Of a stretch of DNA of 64,000 bases, positions 26,706-34,946 are shown one piece after another. The stretch spans positions 124,001-188,000 of the forward strand of contig CANMRV010000004.1 of assembly GCA_947500435.1 (NCBI GenBank), in the 5' to 3' direction. The translations under genes were made by a program, and so were the position numbers. Position 1 is the stretch's first letter, and each line of letters opens with the position of its first letter. Origin of the DNA: an uncultured Flavobacteriaceae bacterium (lineage in GTDB: Bacteria > Bacteroidota > Bacteroidia > Flavobacteriales > Flavobacteriaceae). The notes beneath the pieces were generated by a model. It was not told where the DNA came from. It searched no databases and was given only the letters and a program-made list of their open reading frames with translations.

Positions 26706-28175
26706 TTAATATCCTGGATTTTGAGTTAAAAGACCTCCGCTAAGATTAATTTCACTAGCAGGAATTGGCAATAACAATTTTCTAGAGTCAAAGGCGTAGC
26801 CCAAATCAGTCGAAAATGCACTTAAAACAGTCTCCGCTACACCAAATCTAACTAAATCAAAAAATCGTTGATTTTCAAAAGCCAACTCAACTCTTCTTTC
26901 CAACAAAAGATCATCTTGAGTTATAGAAGACACAGGTGCTGTTAAGCCCGCTCTATCTCTTACCGCTTGAAAAGAAGCTAGAGCAGCTGCATCACTTGTA
27001 GATTCCGCCCCTGCCATAATGGCTTCTACATGGAGTAATAAAACATCAGCATAACGCAAGGCAATATAATCATTACCTGCGTCACGACCAGCTCCGTAAG
27101 TAGGGGGTACTGCTGTGATGTCAGATCCTTCCGGTAAAAATTTCGTTACTTCATTAGAAAGTCCAAATGTAGCATATGAAACTGCTGTTCTATCACCGCC
27201 AGCGGTTGCAAAATCGGCAATTAGGTTGTCTTCAAGAATGTTTTGGCCATCTTCCGAACCTGTCCGATTAGAAGCAGGTGAAGTAAATTCAGCAGAAAAA
27301 CCTTGACTCTCCAACTGGTTACCAGAAATATATTGAACCGCAAATATCACTTCACTACTTGCCGATGCATCATATTCCTCATCAGTACCCGAATAAAATA
27401 CATCGCTGAAATCAGGCTCTAGTGCGTAATCCCCACTATTGACTATGTCTTCACACAATTGACGAGCACCAGTATAGTTTGGATTATCTTGAGTAAGATA
27501 GACTTTTGCCAAAATACCCTGTGCAGCTGCTTTAGAAGCTCTTACTACATTTGAATTATCCAAAACGCTAATAGCTTCCTGCAAATCTGTAATAATCTGA
27601 GCGTAAATCTCTGCTTCAGGCGTTCGTGTAAAAGCAGTCTCTTTATCATCTGGAGATACTACTTCGGTTACCAAAGGCACATCACTATATAGTCGAACTA
27701 GTTTGAAATATGCATAAGCTCTTAAAAATTTAGCTTCTGCGGTATACCTTGCTTGATTGCCAGCATCAGCAATTTCAATGAAGTTCAAAATGTTGTTGGC
27801 TCTAAAAATTACTTCATACATAGATGCATAGTAATCTTGAGACTCCACATTGTTAGCGTTCACCAAATATCTGTGGAAATCCGCTTTTGAACCTTCAGTG
27901 GTACCGTTTCTTGTATTATCACTTCTATGCTCTGTTAGAAGGTGCTCAAATTGCACCCCTCTATTCGTAGTAGCTTCATTTGAGTTTGTAGCATCATTTA
28001 CACCCTGTACAGCATCATAAACTCCCATAAGTCCAGAAAATACATCTGCATCAGTTTGAAAGAAAGCATCTACAGTAACCACAGAGTCCGGTACAGGGTT
28101 TAAATACTCTTCAGTATCGCAGGAGATCAAAACTGACCCTGCAATAGCAAAAATTAAATATTTTATATGTTTCAT
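26706..28175 (-). CDS. SusD/RagB-family outer-membrane glycan-binding protein
   Basis: A 489-residue SusD homologue with lipobox LISC near residue 19. The TPR-like helical fold is recognisable from NNILNFIE, EAKFLRAYAYFKLVRLYSDVPLV (near 150), the late YIALRYADVLLLHVEA and the C-terminal LAFENQRFFDLVRFG with KLLLPIPASEINLS. It sits on the SusC channel as a lid and hands over alginate oligosaccharides. It starts 20 bp after susC and heads the binding-protein part of the operon. Confidence 0.96.
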   Translation of the reverse strand: MKHIKYLIFAIAGSVLISCDTEEYLNPVPDSVVTVDAFFQTDADVFSGLMGVYDAVQGVNDATNSNEATTNRGVQFEHLLTEHRSDNTRNGTTEGSKADFHRYLVNANNVESQDYYASMYEVIFRANNILNFIEIADAGNQARYTAEAKFLRAYAYFKLVRLYSDVPLVTEVVSPDDKETAFTRTPEAEIYAQIITDLQEAISVLDNSNVVRASKAAAQGILAKVYLTQDNPNYTGARQLCEDIVNSGDYALEPDFSDVFYSGTDEEYDASASSEVIFAVQYISGNQLESQGFSAEFTSPASNRTGSEDGQNILEDNLIADFATAGGDRTAVSYATFGLSNEVTKFLPEGSDITAVPPTYGAGRDAGNDYIALRYADVLLLHVEAIMAGAESTSDAAALASFQAVRDRAGLTAPVSSITQDDLLLERRVELAFENQRFFDLVRFGVAETVLSAFSTDLGYAFDSRKLLLPIPASEINLSGGLLTQNPGY

Positions 28176-28195
28176 AATCGTTTTCTTTTTAAAAA

Positions 28196-31100
28196 TTAAA
28201 AGTCAATATTCATACCAATTGTAAACGTCTTAAATATTGGCGTACCGGCTCTCTGTGAACCAAATGCTCTTACATTGCCGTTATCATCGTGCTCCGGGTT
28301 GAAACCGTGATAATCATCAGCAGTTACATACAGAAGGTTTTGAGCTGTAGCATATACTCTTAACCCGTCTAAACCTATACGCGATGTTAAATCGTTTGAA
28401 AAATTATAACCAAGATTTACATTACGTAATGAAAAATAGTCAGAACTTGCAATAACATCGCTCGTTACGACCTTTCTTTGGATAAAAGACACATCGGGGA
28501 CCAAACCAGCTGCGACAGCTTCTTCGGCACCTGTTCCTCTGGTCGTATTTCCGAACCAATTGAAGAAATATTCATCACCTATATTATTTACCTGACCACC
28601 GAGACTTCCTTGTACCATGAAAGAAAAGTCAAAGTTTCCATATTGAAATTCATTGGTAAAACTGTAGATTAAATCAGGATAAGGATCCCCTAAAATGGTT
28701 TTGTCTTCGTCTGTAATTAAACCATCGCCATTTAAATCTTTAACAATAGTCGCTCTAGATTCCCCATTTATTCTGTTCCATGGTCTATCAACATAGGTCG
28801 TTCTAAATGAAGTTTCATCAAAAAGCTCTTCATCAACTACAAAACCCCAAAACGATGAGATAGGCTCGCCTACCCTATTAATCCATAATGAATTTCTGCC
28901 ATAAGTATCAGCTATCAAAGCGTTATCAGAGTCGGCAAAATCCAACAATTCGTTTTGGTTGGTAGATGCGATTAAAGTAGAATTCCATTTAAAGTTCTCA
29001 TTTACAATGTTCTTGGTGCGCAACTCAAATTCAAAACCTTTGTTTTGAACTTCCCCTAAATTTACAATTCCTTGATCAAACCCAGTGACGTAAGAAACGG
29101 GGTTAGAAAGCAATAATTGATCACTGGTCCTCTTGTAATAATCAATGGAACCAGATATTCTATTACTAGCAAATCCGTAATCCAAACCTATAGTTAATTC
29201 TCTTGAAGATTCCCATTGCAAACTAGGGTTTGCGATATTAAGCGGAGAAACACCCTGTGCAGTGCCATAGTTTGTATTTTGACTTAATGCTAGATAAGGC
29301 CATGCATTTTCAACAATAGTACCCACATTAAAATTTTCAGTACCCGTAAAACCATAACTAGCTCTAAACTTTAGGTTACTAACGAAATCACTATCTACCA
29401 AGAAATTTTCTTTAGCCACATTCCAACCCACTGATACCGCGGGGAAATTACCCCATTTAGTTTCCGTACCAAATACAGAACTTCCGTCACGTCTAAAGGA
29501 AGCATTCACTAAATACTTATCCTTATAGGCATAATTAACACGAGCAAAATACCCCAGTTTTCTTTGGTCAGCATTGATTTCCGATACAATAGTATTTGCA
29601 GGATCAGCTCCATTCATGTTTTTAAGACGATCATCAGTAAATCCACTACCATTAATTTGACTGATTTCAGTTCTTCTTTTCTGAATCGTTACACCACCTA
29701 ATAAATTCAGGTCATGGTCTCCAAAATTTTTGGCATAATTCAAAGTATTATCATTAATTATTCTTGTGCGGAATCTATTCTGTAAACCATAGGCCGATCG
29801 GCTTGCACCGGATGCGTGATGCCTGGTTCCATCCCATCTTGTTTGCTTTCTTTGATCGATAGTTACACCAACAGATGTTTTGGCTGTAAGACCATCTAGA
29901 ATTTCATAGCTTAAATACGTTGATCCAAATAATTTTGTATTGATATCATAATGCTCACGCTCAACATATTGTGCGTAGGGATTTGAATCACCAGAGGTAC
30001 GAGGTCGACTAGAGCTACCATCTCCATTTAAATCTAAGTTCACCAAATGGTCTTCACGGAAGTAATCGCCCACACCAATATCTGGGTAGTTTGCTCTATT
30101 AATAAACTGAAGTGATTCTTCAGTGTGATAAATAGGTAGCCAAGGGGATTGACGAGTAGGATTATGAATTGATGTTGGCAATCGTCGCTGCTTCGTATAA
30201 GAAGGGGTTACGCTAATACCAAACCTTAATTTATCACCCATTTTCGAATCTACCTTGACGTTTCCGGTGTATAATTTAAAGTCATCGGTAATTACCACCC
30301 CTTCATCGTGAAGGTATCTCAAAGAAGAACTGAACTTTGTGTCCTCCGTTCCACCTCTTGCGGAAAGTGAGTGACTTGAAACAAACCCTCCATCAAAGAA
30401 AACATCCTGCCAATCACGGTCCACTCCTGTAGTATTTCTTAATAGATCAATATACTGTGACTCTTCAGAAAGTGTGCCCGTGACTGATTGCTCTAAAGCA
30501 AACCACTCATCAGTATTTTTTTTGTAGTCATCGCTACCATGCGCTTGTTTGTAGCCGGTATACGTTTGGTAACTGAATTTTGTTTTACCCGCCTTACCAC
30601 TCTTTGTCGTAATCAGTATAACACCATTTGCACCTTCACTACCGTAAATAGCTGCAGATGCTGCATCTTTTAATACTTCAAAAGATTCCACGTCATTCAT
30701 GTCAATGTTCCCGAGAAATTCTGAACTCATAACGATACCGTCAACAACTAGTGCAGGCCCCGAATCAGCAGCAACAGAACCAACACCTCTGATAGTAATA
30801 GTAGGAGCTCCCCCAGCTTCAGCGTTGGTTGCTTGAATATTAACACCAGATACTTGACCGATAAGGGCATCGTCCACCCTTGATACGGCAATCTGATCCA
30901 ATGTTTCATTGACTACTTTGGATATAGACCCTGTAATAGTAGATTTTTTCTGAGTTCCATAACCCACAACTACTACTTCATCAAGTTGGCTAGCATCTTC
31001 TACTAGGACAATATTTAGGGTTGTCTGCCCATTTACAGCAACTTCTTGTGTAGAGTAGCCAATATAGCTTATTACTAAAGTACCGGAAGCATCCACATTG

Positions 31101-31285
31101 TCAATAGAAAAATTGCCATCGAAATCGGTTTGCGTACCGTTTGTAGTTCCTTTAACCACAACACTTGCACCGGGTAAGGGGCCACTGGCATCAGCAACCG
31201 TTCCGGATACCGTCTGAGCCGATACCGCTGAGAAACAAAGAAATGCTCCGAACAACAACAGCCTTTTTAATAACGTAATCTTCAT
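28196..31285 (-). CDS. SusC/RagA-family TonB-dependent transporter
   Basis: A 1029-residue outer-membrane transporter. A signal peptide (ending SAVSAQ) is followed by a carboxypeptidase-regulatory-like domain (about 25-100, DANGPLPGASVVVKG type), the TonB-contact and plug segment with VVVVGYGTQKKSTITGS (about 104-125) and the plug to about 230, then the 22-strand barrel ending in IGMNIDF. It imports alginate oligosaccharides with TonB energy together with SusD. It is the first gene of the operon and lies downstream of four tandem operator units, with a leader of roughly 325 nt. Confidence 0.97.
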   Translation of the reverse strand: MKITLLKRLLLFGAFLCFSAVSAQTVSGTVADASGPLPGASVVVKGTTNGTQTDFDGNFSIDNVDASGTLVISYIGYSTQEVAVNGQTTLNIVLVEDASQLDEVVVVGYGTQKKSTITGSISKVVNETLDQIAVSRVDDALIGQVSGVNIQATNAEAGGAPTITIRGVGSVAADSGPALVVDGIVMSSEFLGNIDMNDVESFEVLKDAASAAIYGSEGANGVILITTKSGKAGKTKFSYQTYTGYKQAHGSDDYKKNTDEWFALEQSVTGTLSEESQYIDLLRNTTGVDRDWQDVFFDGGFVSSHSLSARGGTEDTKFSSSLRYLHDEGVVITDDFKLYTGNVKVDSKMGDKLRFGISVTPSYTKQRRLPTSIHNPTRQSPWLPIYHTEESLQFINRANYPDIGVGDYFREDHLVNLDLNGDGSSSRPRTSGDSNPYAQYVEREHYDINTKLFGSTYLSYEILDGLTAKTSVGVTIDQRKQTRWDGTRHHASGASRSAYGLQNRFRTRIINDNTLNYAKNFGDHDLNLLGGVTIQKRRTEISQINGSGFTDDRLKNMNGADPANTIVSEINADQRKLGYFARVNYAYKDKYLVNASFRRDGSSVFGTETKWGNFPAVSVGWNVAKENFLVDSDFVSNLKFRASYGFTGTENFNVGTIVENAWPYLALSQNTNYGTAQGVSPLNIANPSLQWESSRELTIGLDYGFASNRISGSIDYYKRTSDQLLLSNPVSYVTGFDQGIVNLGEVQNKGFEFELRTKNIVNENFKWNSTLIASTNQNELLDFADSDNALIADTYGRNSLWINRVGEPISSFWGFVVDEELFDETSFRTTYVDRPWNRINGESRATIVKDLNGDGLITDEDKTILGDPYPDLIYSFTNEFQYGNFDFSFMVQGSLGGQVNNIGDEYFFNWFGNTTRGTGAEEAVAAGLVPDVSFIQRKVVTSDVIASSDYFSLRNVNLGYNFSNDLTSRIGLDGLRVYATAQNLLYVTADDYHGFNPEHDDNGNVRAFGSQRAGTPIFKTFTIGMNIDF

Positions 31286-31328
31286 AAATTTAAATTTTAG
31301 TTAAAATGTTAGTCTATTTTGAGTTTTA

Positions 31329-31358
31329 ACATTTAACAGATTCTAACTAGTTAAATGT
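31329..31358. other. Inverted repeat in the susC leader
   Basis: ACATTTAAC and GTTAAATGT are perfect nine-base arms around a 12-base loop, 44-73 bp before the susC start. It could form a hairpin in the mRNA leader or be a protein site. Confidence 0.4.
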
Positions 31359-31473
31359 GATTTACCGAAGACATGTATTCTGAAAAATCAATTGTTTATT
31401 GTAATTTTGTAGAATATGATATCAATGGTATCATGTAAATATTACTTTCCTTCAAAATGAAGTAATTAATTTT

Positions 31474-31506
31474 AAAAGGATGGGCGTGCACCCGTCCTTT
31501 TTTTTC
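31474..31506 (+). terminator. Terminator-like hairpin with no plus-strand gene before it
   Basis: AAAAGGATGGG and CCCGTCCTTTT pair around GTGCA-type loop bases and are followed by a run of T on the plus strand. The nearest upstream gene on the plus strand is far away, so it may be a relic of a lost gene or a hairpin inside the susC leader. Confidence 0.5.
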
Positions 31507-31569
31507 GGCTAGTTCATACTTTCATTAGCAGTTTTTGATTTAAGTTCGTCAGTTTAAGATTATCAATAA

Positions 31570-31621
31570 TTGGTTATCCATTTTGGTTTTCCATACTGGT
31601 TAACCAATTTGGTTGACCAAA
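31570..31621. promoter_or_regulatory. Four tandem 13-bp operator units before susC
   Basis: Units start at 31570, 31583, 31596 and 31609: TTGGTTATCCAT, TTGGTTTTCCAT, CTGGTTAACCAA and TTGGTTGACCAA, each plus one base, giving an exact 13-bp period. Units 3 and 4 are near-perfect palindromes. The fourth overlaps the -7 element, and the others fall in the transcribed leader, as expected for repression. The GntR-type regulator at 21530 is the likely binder (inference). Confidence 0.75.
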
Positions 31622-31625
31622 TATA
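31618..31625 (-). promoter_or_regulatory. Promoter -7 element of the susC operon
   Basis: On the minus strand 31625 to 31618 reads TATATTTG, an exact match to TAnnTTTG. It overlaps the last three bases of operator unit 4. A clear -33 TTG was not found. Confidence 0.6.
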
Positions 31626-31738
31626 TGTTATTAGTTTGTTAAATAAAAATTAATTTAAAATTTTATGATTTGTATTTTTATCAACCTAGTAATAAGGCCC
31701 TCAAGGAATTGTGAGTTTCGCAATTAGCATTCTTTAGG

Positions 31739-31846
31739 TTATGAAAAAGCGAGACCACCATTGACATCAACGTTAGCGCCTGTGATGAACGATGTTTCAG
31801 ATGAGGCCAAACAAGCTATACTCTTGTTTAATTTCTCCGGAAGTAT
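31739..31846 (-). pseudogene. C-terminal remnant of an SDR gene
   Basis: Thirty-five codons on the minus strand end at TAA (31741 to 31739) and encode a typical SDR tail: ACLASSETSFITGANVDVNGG followed by LAFS. An in-frame TAA at 31849 to 31847 closes the frame on the 5' side and no start exists, so most of the gene is gone. The tail differs from both intact SDRs (19214, 37240), so it comes from a third one. It follows directly after the diverged repeat copy 2, the same order (leader repeat, then SDR) as at the MFS-SDR operon. The region 31286-32059 holds only this, the regulatory sites and the repeat. Confidence 0.7.
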
Positions 31847-31965
31847 TTATAAAAGACGTTGAATTACCGCAAAATTCGGGAAGTCAAGCTTTAAGTACTA
31901 ATTCCTTTAATAAGTTCTAAATTTAAGAAGGACAAAGGCGCGAAATTTCATCTTTCTGTTTTATT
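31835..31965. repeat. Copy 2 of the diverged 130-bp intergenic repeat
   Basis: Aligns with 21396-21523, at an exact offset of 10439 over the first 71 positions. In this copy the downstream (minus-strand) sequence runs straight into the SDR remnant, and the MFS gene seen after copy 1 is missing. Confidence 0.65.
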
Positions 31966-32059
31966 GGTTTGGCAGTTCCAAAATTGATGTCTGAGAATTT
32001 TAACTTATTTTGATTTCTAATAATCTAAGTGAAAGAGACTAATGAATAACAATTGAAAA

Positions 32060-33154
32060 ATGAATGACGAATTACAGCAATATGCATATCTCCCATTGAA
32101 GCAGCTTCCAAATCGTGTTTGGCGAACTTATGAAGGTGGGGCATTAATTGATAGGTGGAAAAAATATTCTCCAGAAATAGATGGCAGTATGCCTGAAGAA
32201 TGGATTATGTCTACCGTTACAGCCAGAGGAAATAACCGACCCGTTGATGAAGGGCTTTCAATGCTGCAAACTCCATCTGGCACACATTCCCTCAAAGAAT
32301 TGGTTGCATCAAATGCCGAGCTATTTTTAGGGAAAAAGCTCGCTAAGAAATTTGGTACTACCGGTGTACTGATCAAAATGCTTGACTCTAAAGAGCGATT
32401 GACCATACAGGTACACCCTGATAAGGAGTATGCACGCACGATGCTCAATTCTGCATTCGGAAAGACCGAGTCATGGTATGTATTGAATAATCGTAAAATA
32501 AATGGGAAAAAAAGTGTTGTTTACATGGGCTTCAAGGAAGGTGTGACGCCTGCACAATGGAAAACCTTATTTCTGAACCAAGACATTGAAGGCATGCTCA
32601 ATTGCCTACATAAAATCGAAGTAAAGCCAGGTGATGCTTTTATGATATATGGTGGTGTACCACATGCTATTGGCAGTGGTTGCTTCTTAATGGAGGTTCA
32701 GGAGCCTACTGATTATACCATGCGTGTAGAAAAAATTACACCTGCGGGACTTGAAATTACCGATGAATTGATTCATCAAGGCGTTGGTGAAGAAAATATG
32801 CTTGCTTGTTTTCATTATGATTGTTGCTCTTTTGATGAAGCCTTAAGAAGATGGAAAATTGAACCTGAAACTATTGATTCCTCAAGTACGTTTACCCTAA
32901 AATCAATTTTTAACGAAACACATACCGATTGCTTTGGGCTGAGGGAACTTGATCTAGAAGGGGAATATTCACTAAAAGCTAACGGAAGTTTTTTTGTAGC
33001 CGTAATATACTTTGGGGAAGGAAGCATTTTATGTGACGAAGAAGAATACCCTTTTGTTCAGGGCGATGAAATCTTTTTCTCCGCAGCAATTGAAAAAGTA
33101 ACTTTTAAATCGAAAATAGATTCAAAGATATTACTGTGTTATCCGCCAGTTTAG
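32060..33154 (+). CDS. manA: Class I mannose-6-phosphate isomerase
   Basis: A 364-residue type I phosphomannose isomerase, a zinc cupin that interconverts mannose-6-P and fructose-6-P. The zinc site is seen in LTIQVHPDKEYA (Gln and His, near residue 113) and in MIYGGVPHAIGSGCFLMEVQ (His and Glu region, near 195-214), followed by EPTDYTMRVE. Length fits the Bacillus-like branch. It is the only plus-strand gene inside the alginate region and converges on the Nramp-like gene with 2 bp between stops. It lacks operator units, and its link to alginate use is uncertain. Confidence 0.88.
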   Translation: MNDELQQYAYLPLKQLPNRVWRTYEGGALIDRWKKYSPEIDGSMPEEWIMSTVTARGNNRPVDEGLSMLQTPSGTHSLKELVASNAELFLGKKLAKKFGTTGVLIKMLDSKERLTIQVHPDKEYARTMLNSAFGKTESWYVLNNRKINGKKSVVYMGFKEGVTPAQWKTLFLNQDIEGMLNCLHKIEVKPGDAFMIYGGVPHAIGSGCFLMEVQEPTDYTMRVEKITPAGLEITDELIHQGVGEENMLACFHYDCCSFDEALRRWKIEPETIDSSSTFTLKSIFNETHTDCFGLRELDLEGEYSLKANGSFFVAVIYFGEGSILCDEEEYPFVQGDEIFFSAAIEKVTFKSKIDSKILLCYPPV

Positions 33155-33156
33155 TG

Positions 33157-34407
33157 CTAAACAAAATTCATAAACCCAGTTAACGCTACATACAACATAT
33201 AGCAGTTGAAAATAAAAGTAGCCCCCAATGCGATATTCATCCCAATATTTATTTTATGAGACTTCATAATACTAGTTCTATTCAAGAGGATTAATAAAAA
33301 GAGTGTAATCAGTGGCATAATAAATGGACTCAGCGCTTGAGAAGCAATTAATATCCAAACGGGTTTACCGCCTAAGAACGGAACAATCAAACCTGATAGC
33401 GCAACCAAAACCACAATACCTTTATATAAGGGCTTTTTCATGTTTCGTTCTGTGCCTGAATAATCTGAAATCAACCAAGGAAACAGTAAGAGGTTGGGGA
33501 AAATCGAAGATAATCCTGCACCTATAATCCCCAAGGTAAATAAGGTAAGAGCAAAATCTCCCGCCCAAGGGCCCAAAGCATGCATCATATCTGTAGCATC
33601 ATCAACTTGAGCTCCTTGAAAGTAGAGTGTTCCTGTTGCGCTGATCATAATGGCAAGACTTATTAAAAATGTCATAACCATAGATGACATCGCATCTTTA
33701 TTCTCCGTCTTTAAATCTTTCAATCCCCAGCCTTGTTCTTGAACCAAAATACTACGGGAAGCCAGACATACCCCAGCCATTGTTGTTCCTACAATTCCTG
33801 CGATTACCAGTCCTGTATTATCCCCCGTTGGCAATTCAGGAAAAAAATCAATTAAGGAAGTTCCTCCTTCTTTAACGACCATTATGCTGGTAATTATGAA
33901 AGCAAATGCCATAAAGCCAACCATAATACTCATTGCCTTAATAAAATTTTCATGCTTACCCGTCCAAAAAAGACCTATTAAGATGGCAATAAAGAAAATA
34001 GAAACAATTGGCCCATTGAGAAAGGAGATAGATGTTTTTACCGTTATCCATTCCATAGTCACTTCCGCAACTACGCCCATAACACCTATACATGAAGAAA
34101 CTATGGAAACAAGCAGTGCAGTAATAATGAAAATGGTTACTGGCTTTCCAAATGCTTTTTTGAAATTATACATCAGGGTTTCTCCAGAGACTATGGTCAA
34201 TTTACTTATGGCGACAAGGAGGAAATAAGTGAAAAAGCAAGAAAGCAATAATGCCCACGAAAGGCTTAGACCGTAATTGGCCCCAGAAACTACCATAGAG
34301 GTAACACTTCCCGTACCTACTACATAGCCAATTATAAAAAATGCCGGACCAAAATTCTTCAGGCTTTTTTTGATTTTTCCTAATAGGGATGCACTGTTTG
34401 TAGCCAT
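33157..34407 (-). CDS. Nramp-fold transporter lacking metal-site motifs (copy 2)
   Basis: A 416-residue, about 11-helix protein paralogous to the one at 16064. The first helix GPAFFIIGY is followed by VVGTGSVTSM, so DPGN is again GTGS (residues 31-34); the TM6 segment reads IVGTTMAGVCLASRS instead of the MPH-containing motif. The same four metal ligands are lost as in copy 1, which argues for a conserved new specificity rather than decay. It closes the PL6-PL7-PL7-SDR-PL17-kdgF operon, 70 bp after kdgF. Automatic annotation would call it a manganese/divalent cation transporter, which the sequence does not support. Confidence 0.85.
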   Translation of the reverse strand: MATNSASLLGKIKKSLKNFGPAFFIIGYVVGTGSVTSMVVSGANYGLSLSWALLLSCFFTYFLLVAISKLTIVSGETLMYNFKKAFGKPVTIFIITALLVSIVSSCIGVMGVVAEVTMEWITVKTSISFLNGPIVSIFFIAILIGLFWTGKHENFIKAMSIMVGFMAFAFIITSIMVVKEGGTSLIDFFPELPTGDNTGLVIAGIVGTTMAGVCLASRSILVQEQGWGLKDLKTENKDAMSSMVMTFLISLAIMISATGTLYFQGAQVDDATDMMHALGPWAGDFALTLFTLGIIGAGLSSIFPNLLLFPWLISDYSGTERNMKKPLYKGIVVLVALSGLIVPFLGGKPVWILIASQALSPFIMPLITLFLLILLNRTSIMKSHKINIGMNIALGATFIFNCYMLYVALTGFMNFV

Positions 34408-34477
34408 AATTGTTGGTTCAGCATTTTAGTCTTTTCGCAAATTGAAGAAAACCGTTTTATTCCCCTTCCATATTTCT

Positions 34478-34855
34478 TTAAGATTCTTTATCCCCAAAAT
34501 AAGATACTCCATCGCCACTTAAGAAATCTTCTCTTACTGGGCTAAATGTATCAATTAGCATTCCCTCTTCCAAGCAAATTGCACTATGTAATAAATTCGG
34601 TTCAATATAGACCCCATCTCCTGCTTCTACTATTTTTTTTATTCCATCAATTTCAAATTCAAATTTACCTGAAACACAATAGGTAGCTTGCGTGTGAAAA
34701 TGTTGATGTGGAGACCCCAATGCACCTTTCTCAAATTTTACTGACACCATCATGATTTGGTTGTCGTAACCTAAGAATTTTCTTGATACTCCTCCACCAA
34801 GTTCTTCCCATTCCAGTTCTTTCGCGATGATGTATTTTTCACTAAATCGTTTCAT
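34478..34855 (-). CDS. kdgF: KdgF-type cupin, unsaturated uronate lyase step
   Basis: A 125-residue single cupin. The metal site is visible as HQHFHTQATYCVSGKFEFEI (near residues 45-65) and EPNLLHSAICLEEG (near 88). The ending DTFSPVREDFL is typical of KdgF. KdgF speeds ring opening of 4,5-unsaturated monouronates, made by exolytic lyases, into the linear keto acid DEH. It lies between the PL17 exolyase and the Nramp-like gene in the second alginate operon, the expected setting. Confidence 0.93.
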   Translation of the reverse strand: MKRFSEKYIIAKELEWEELGGGVSRKFLGYDNQIMMVSVKFEKGALGSPHQHFHTQATYCVSGKFEFEIDGIKKIVEAGDGVYIEPNLLHSAICLEEGMLIDTFSPVREDFLSGDGVSYFGDKES

Positions 34856-34946
34856 TTTTCTATGTTTTTAATTATTCTATACTCTTTATTACTTGCTATT
34901 AACTGCTTTTTGTACTTCAACCGATTATCAAAAATTCCATTGGTCT

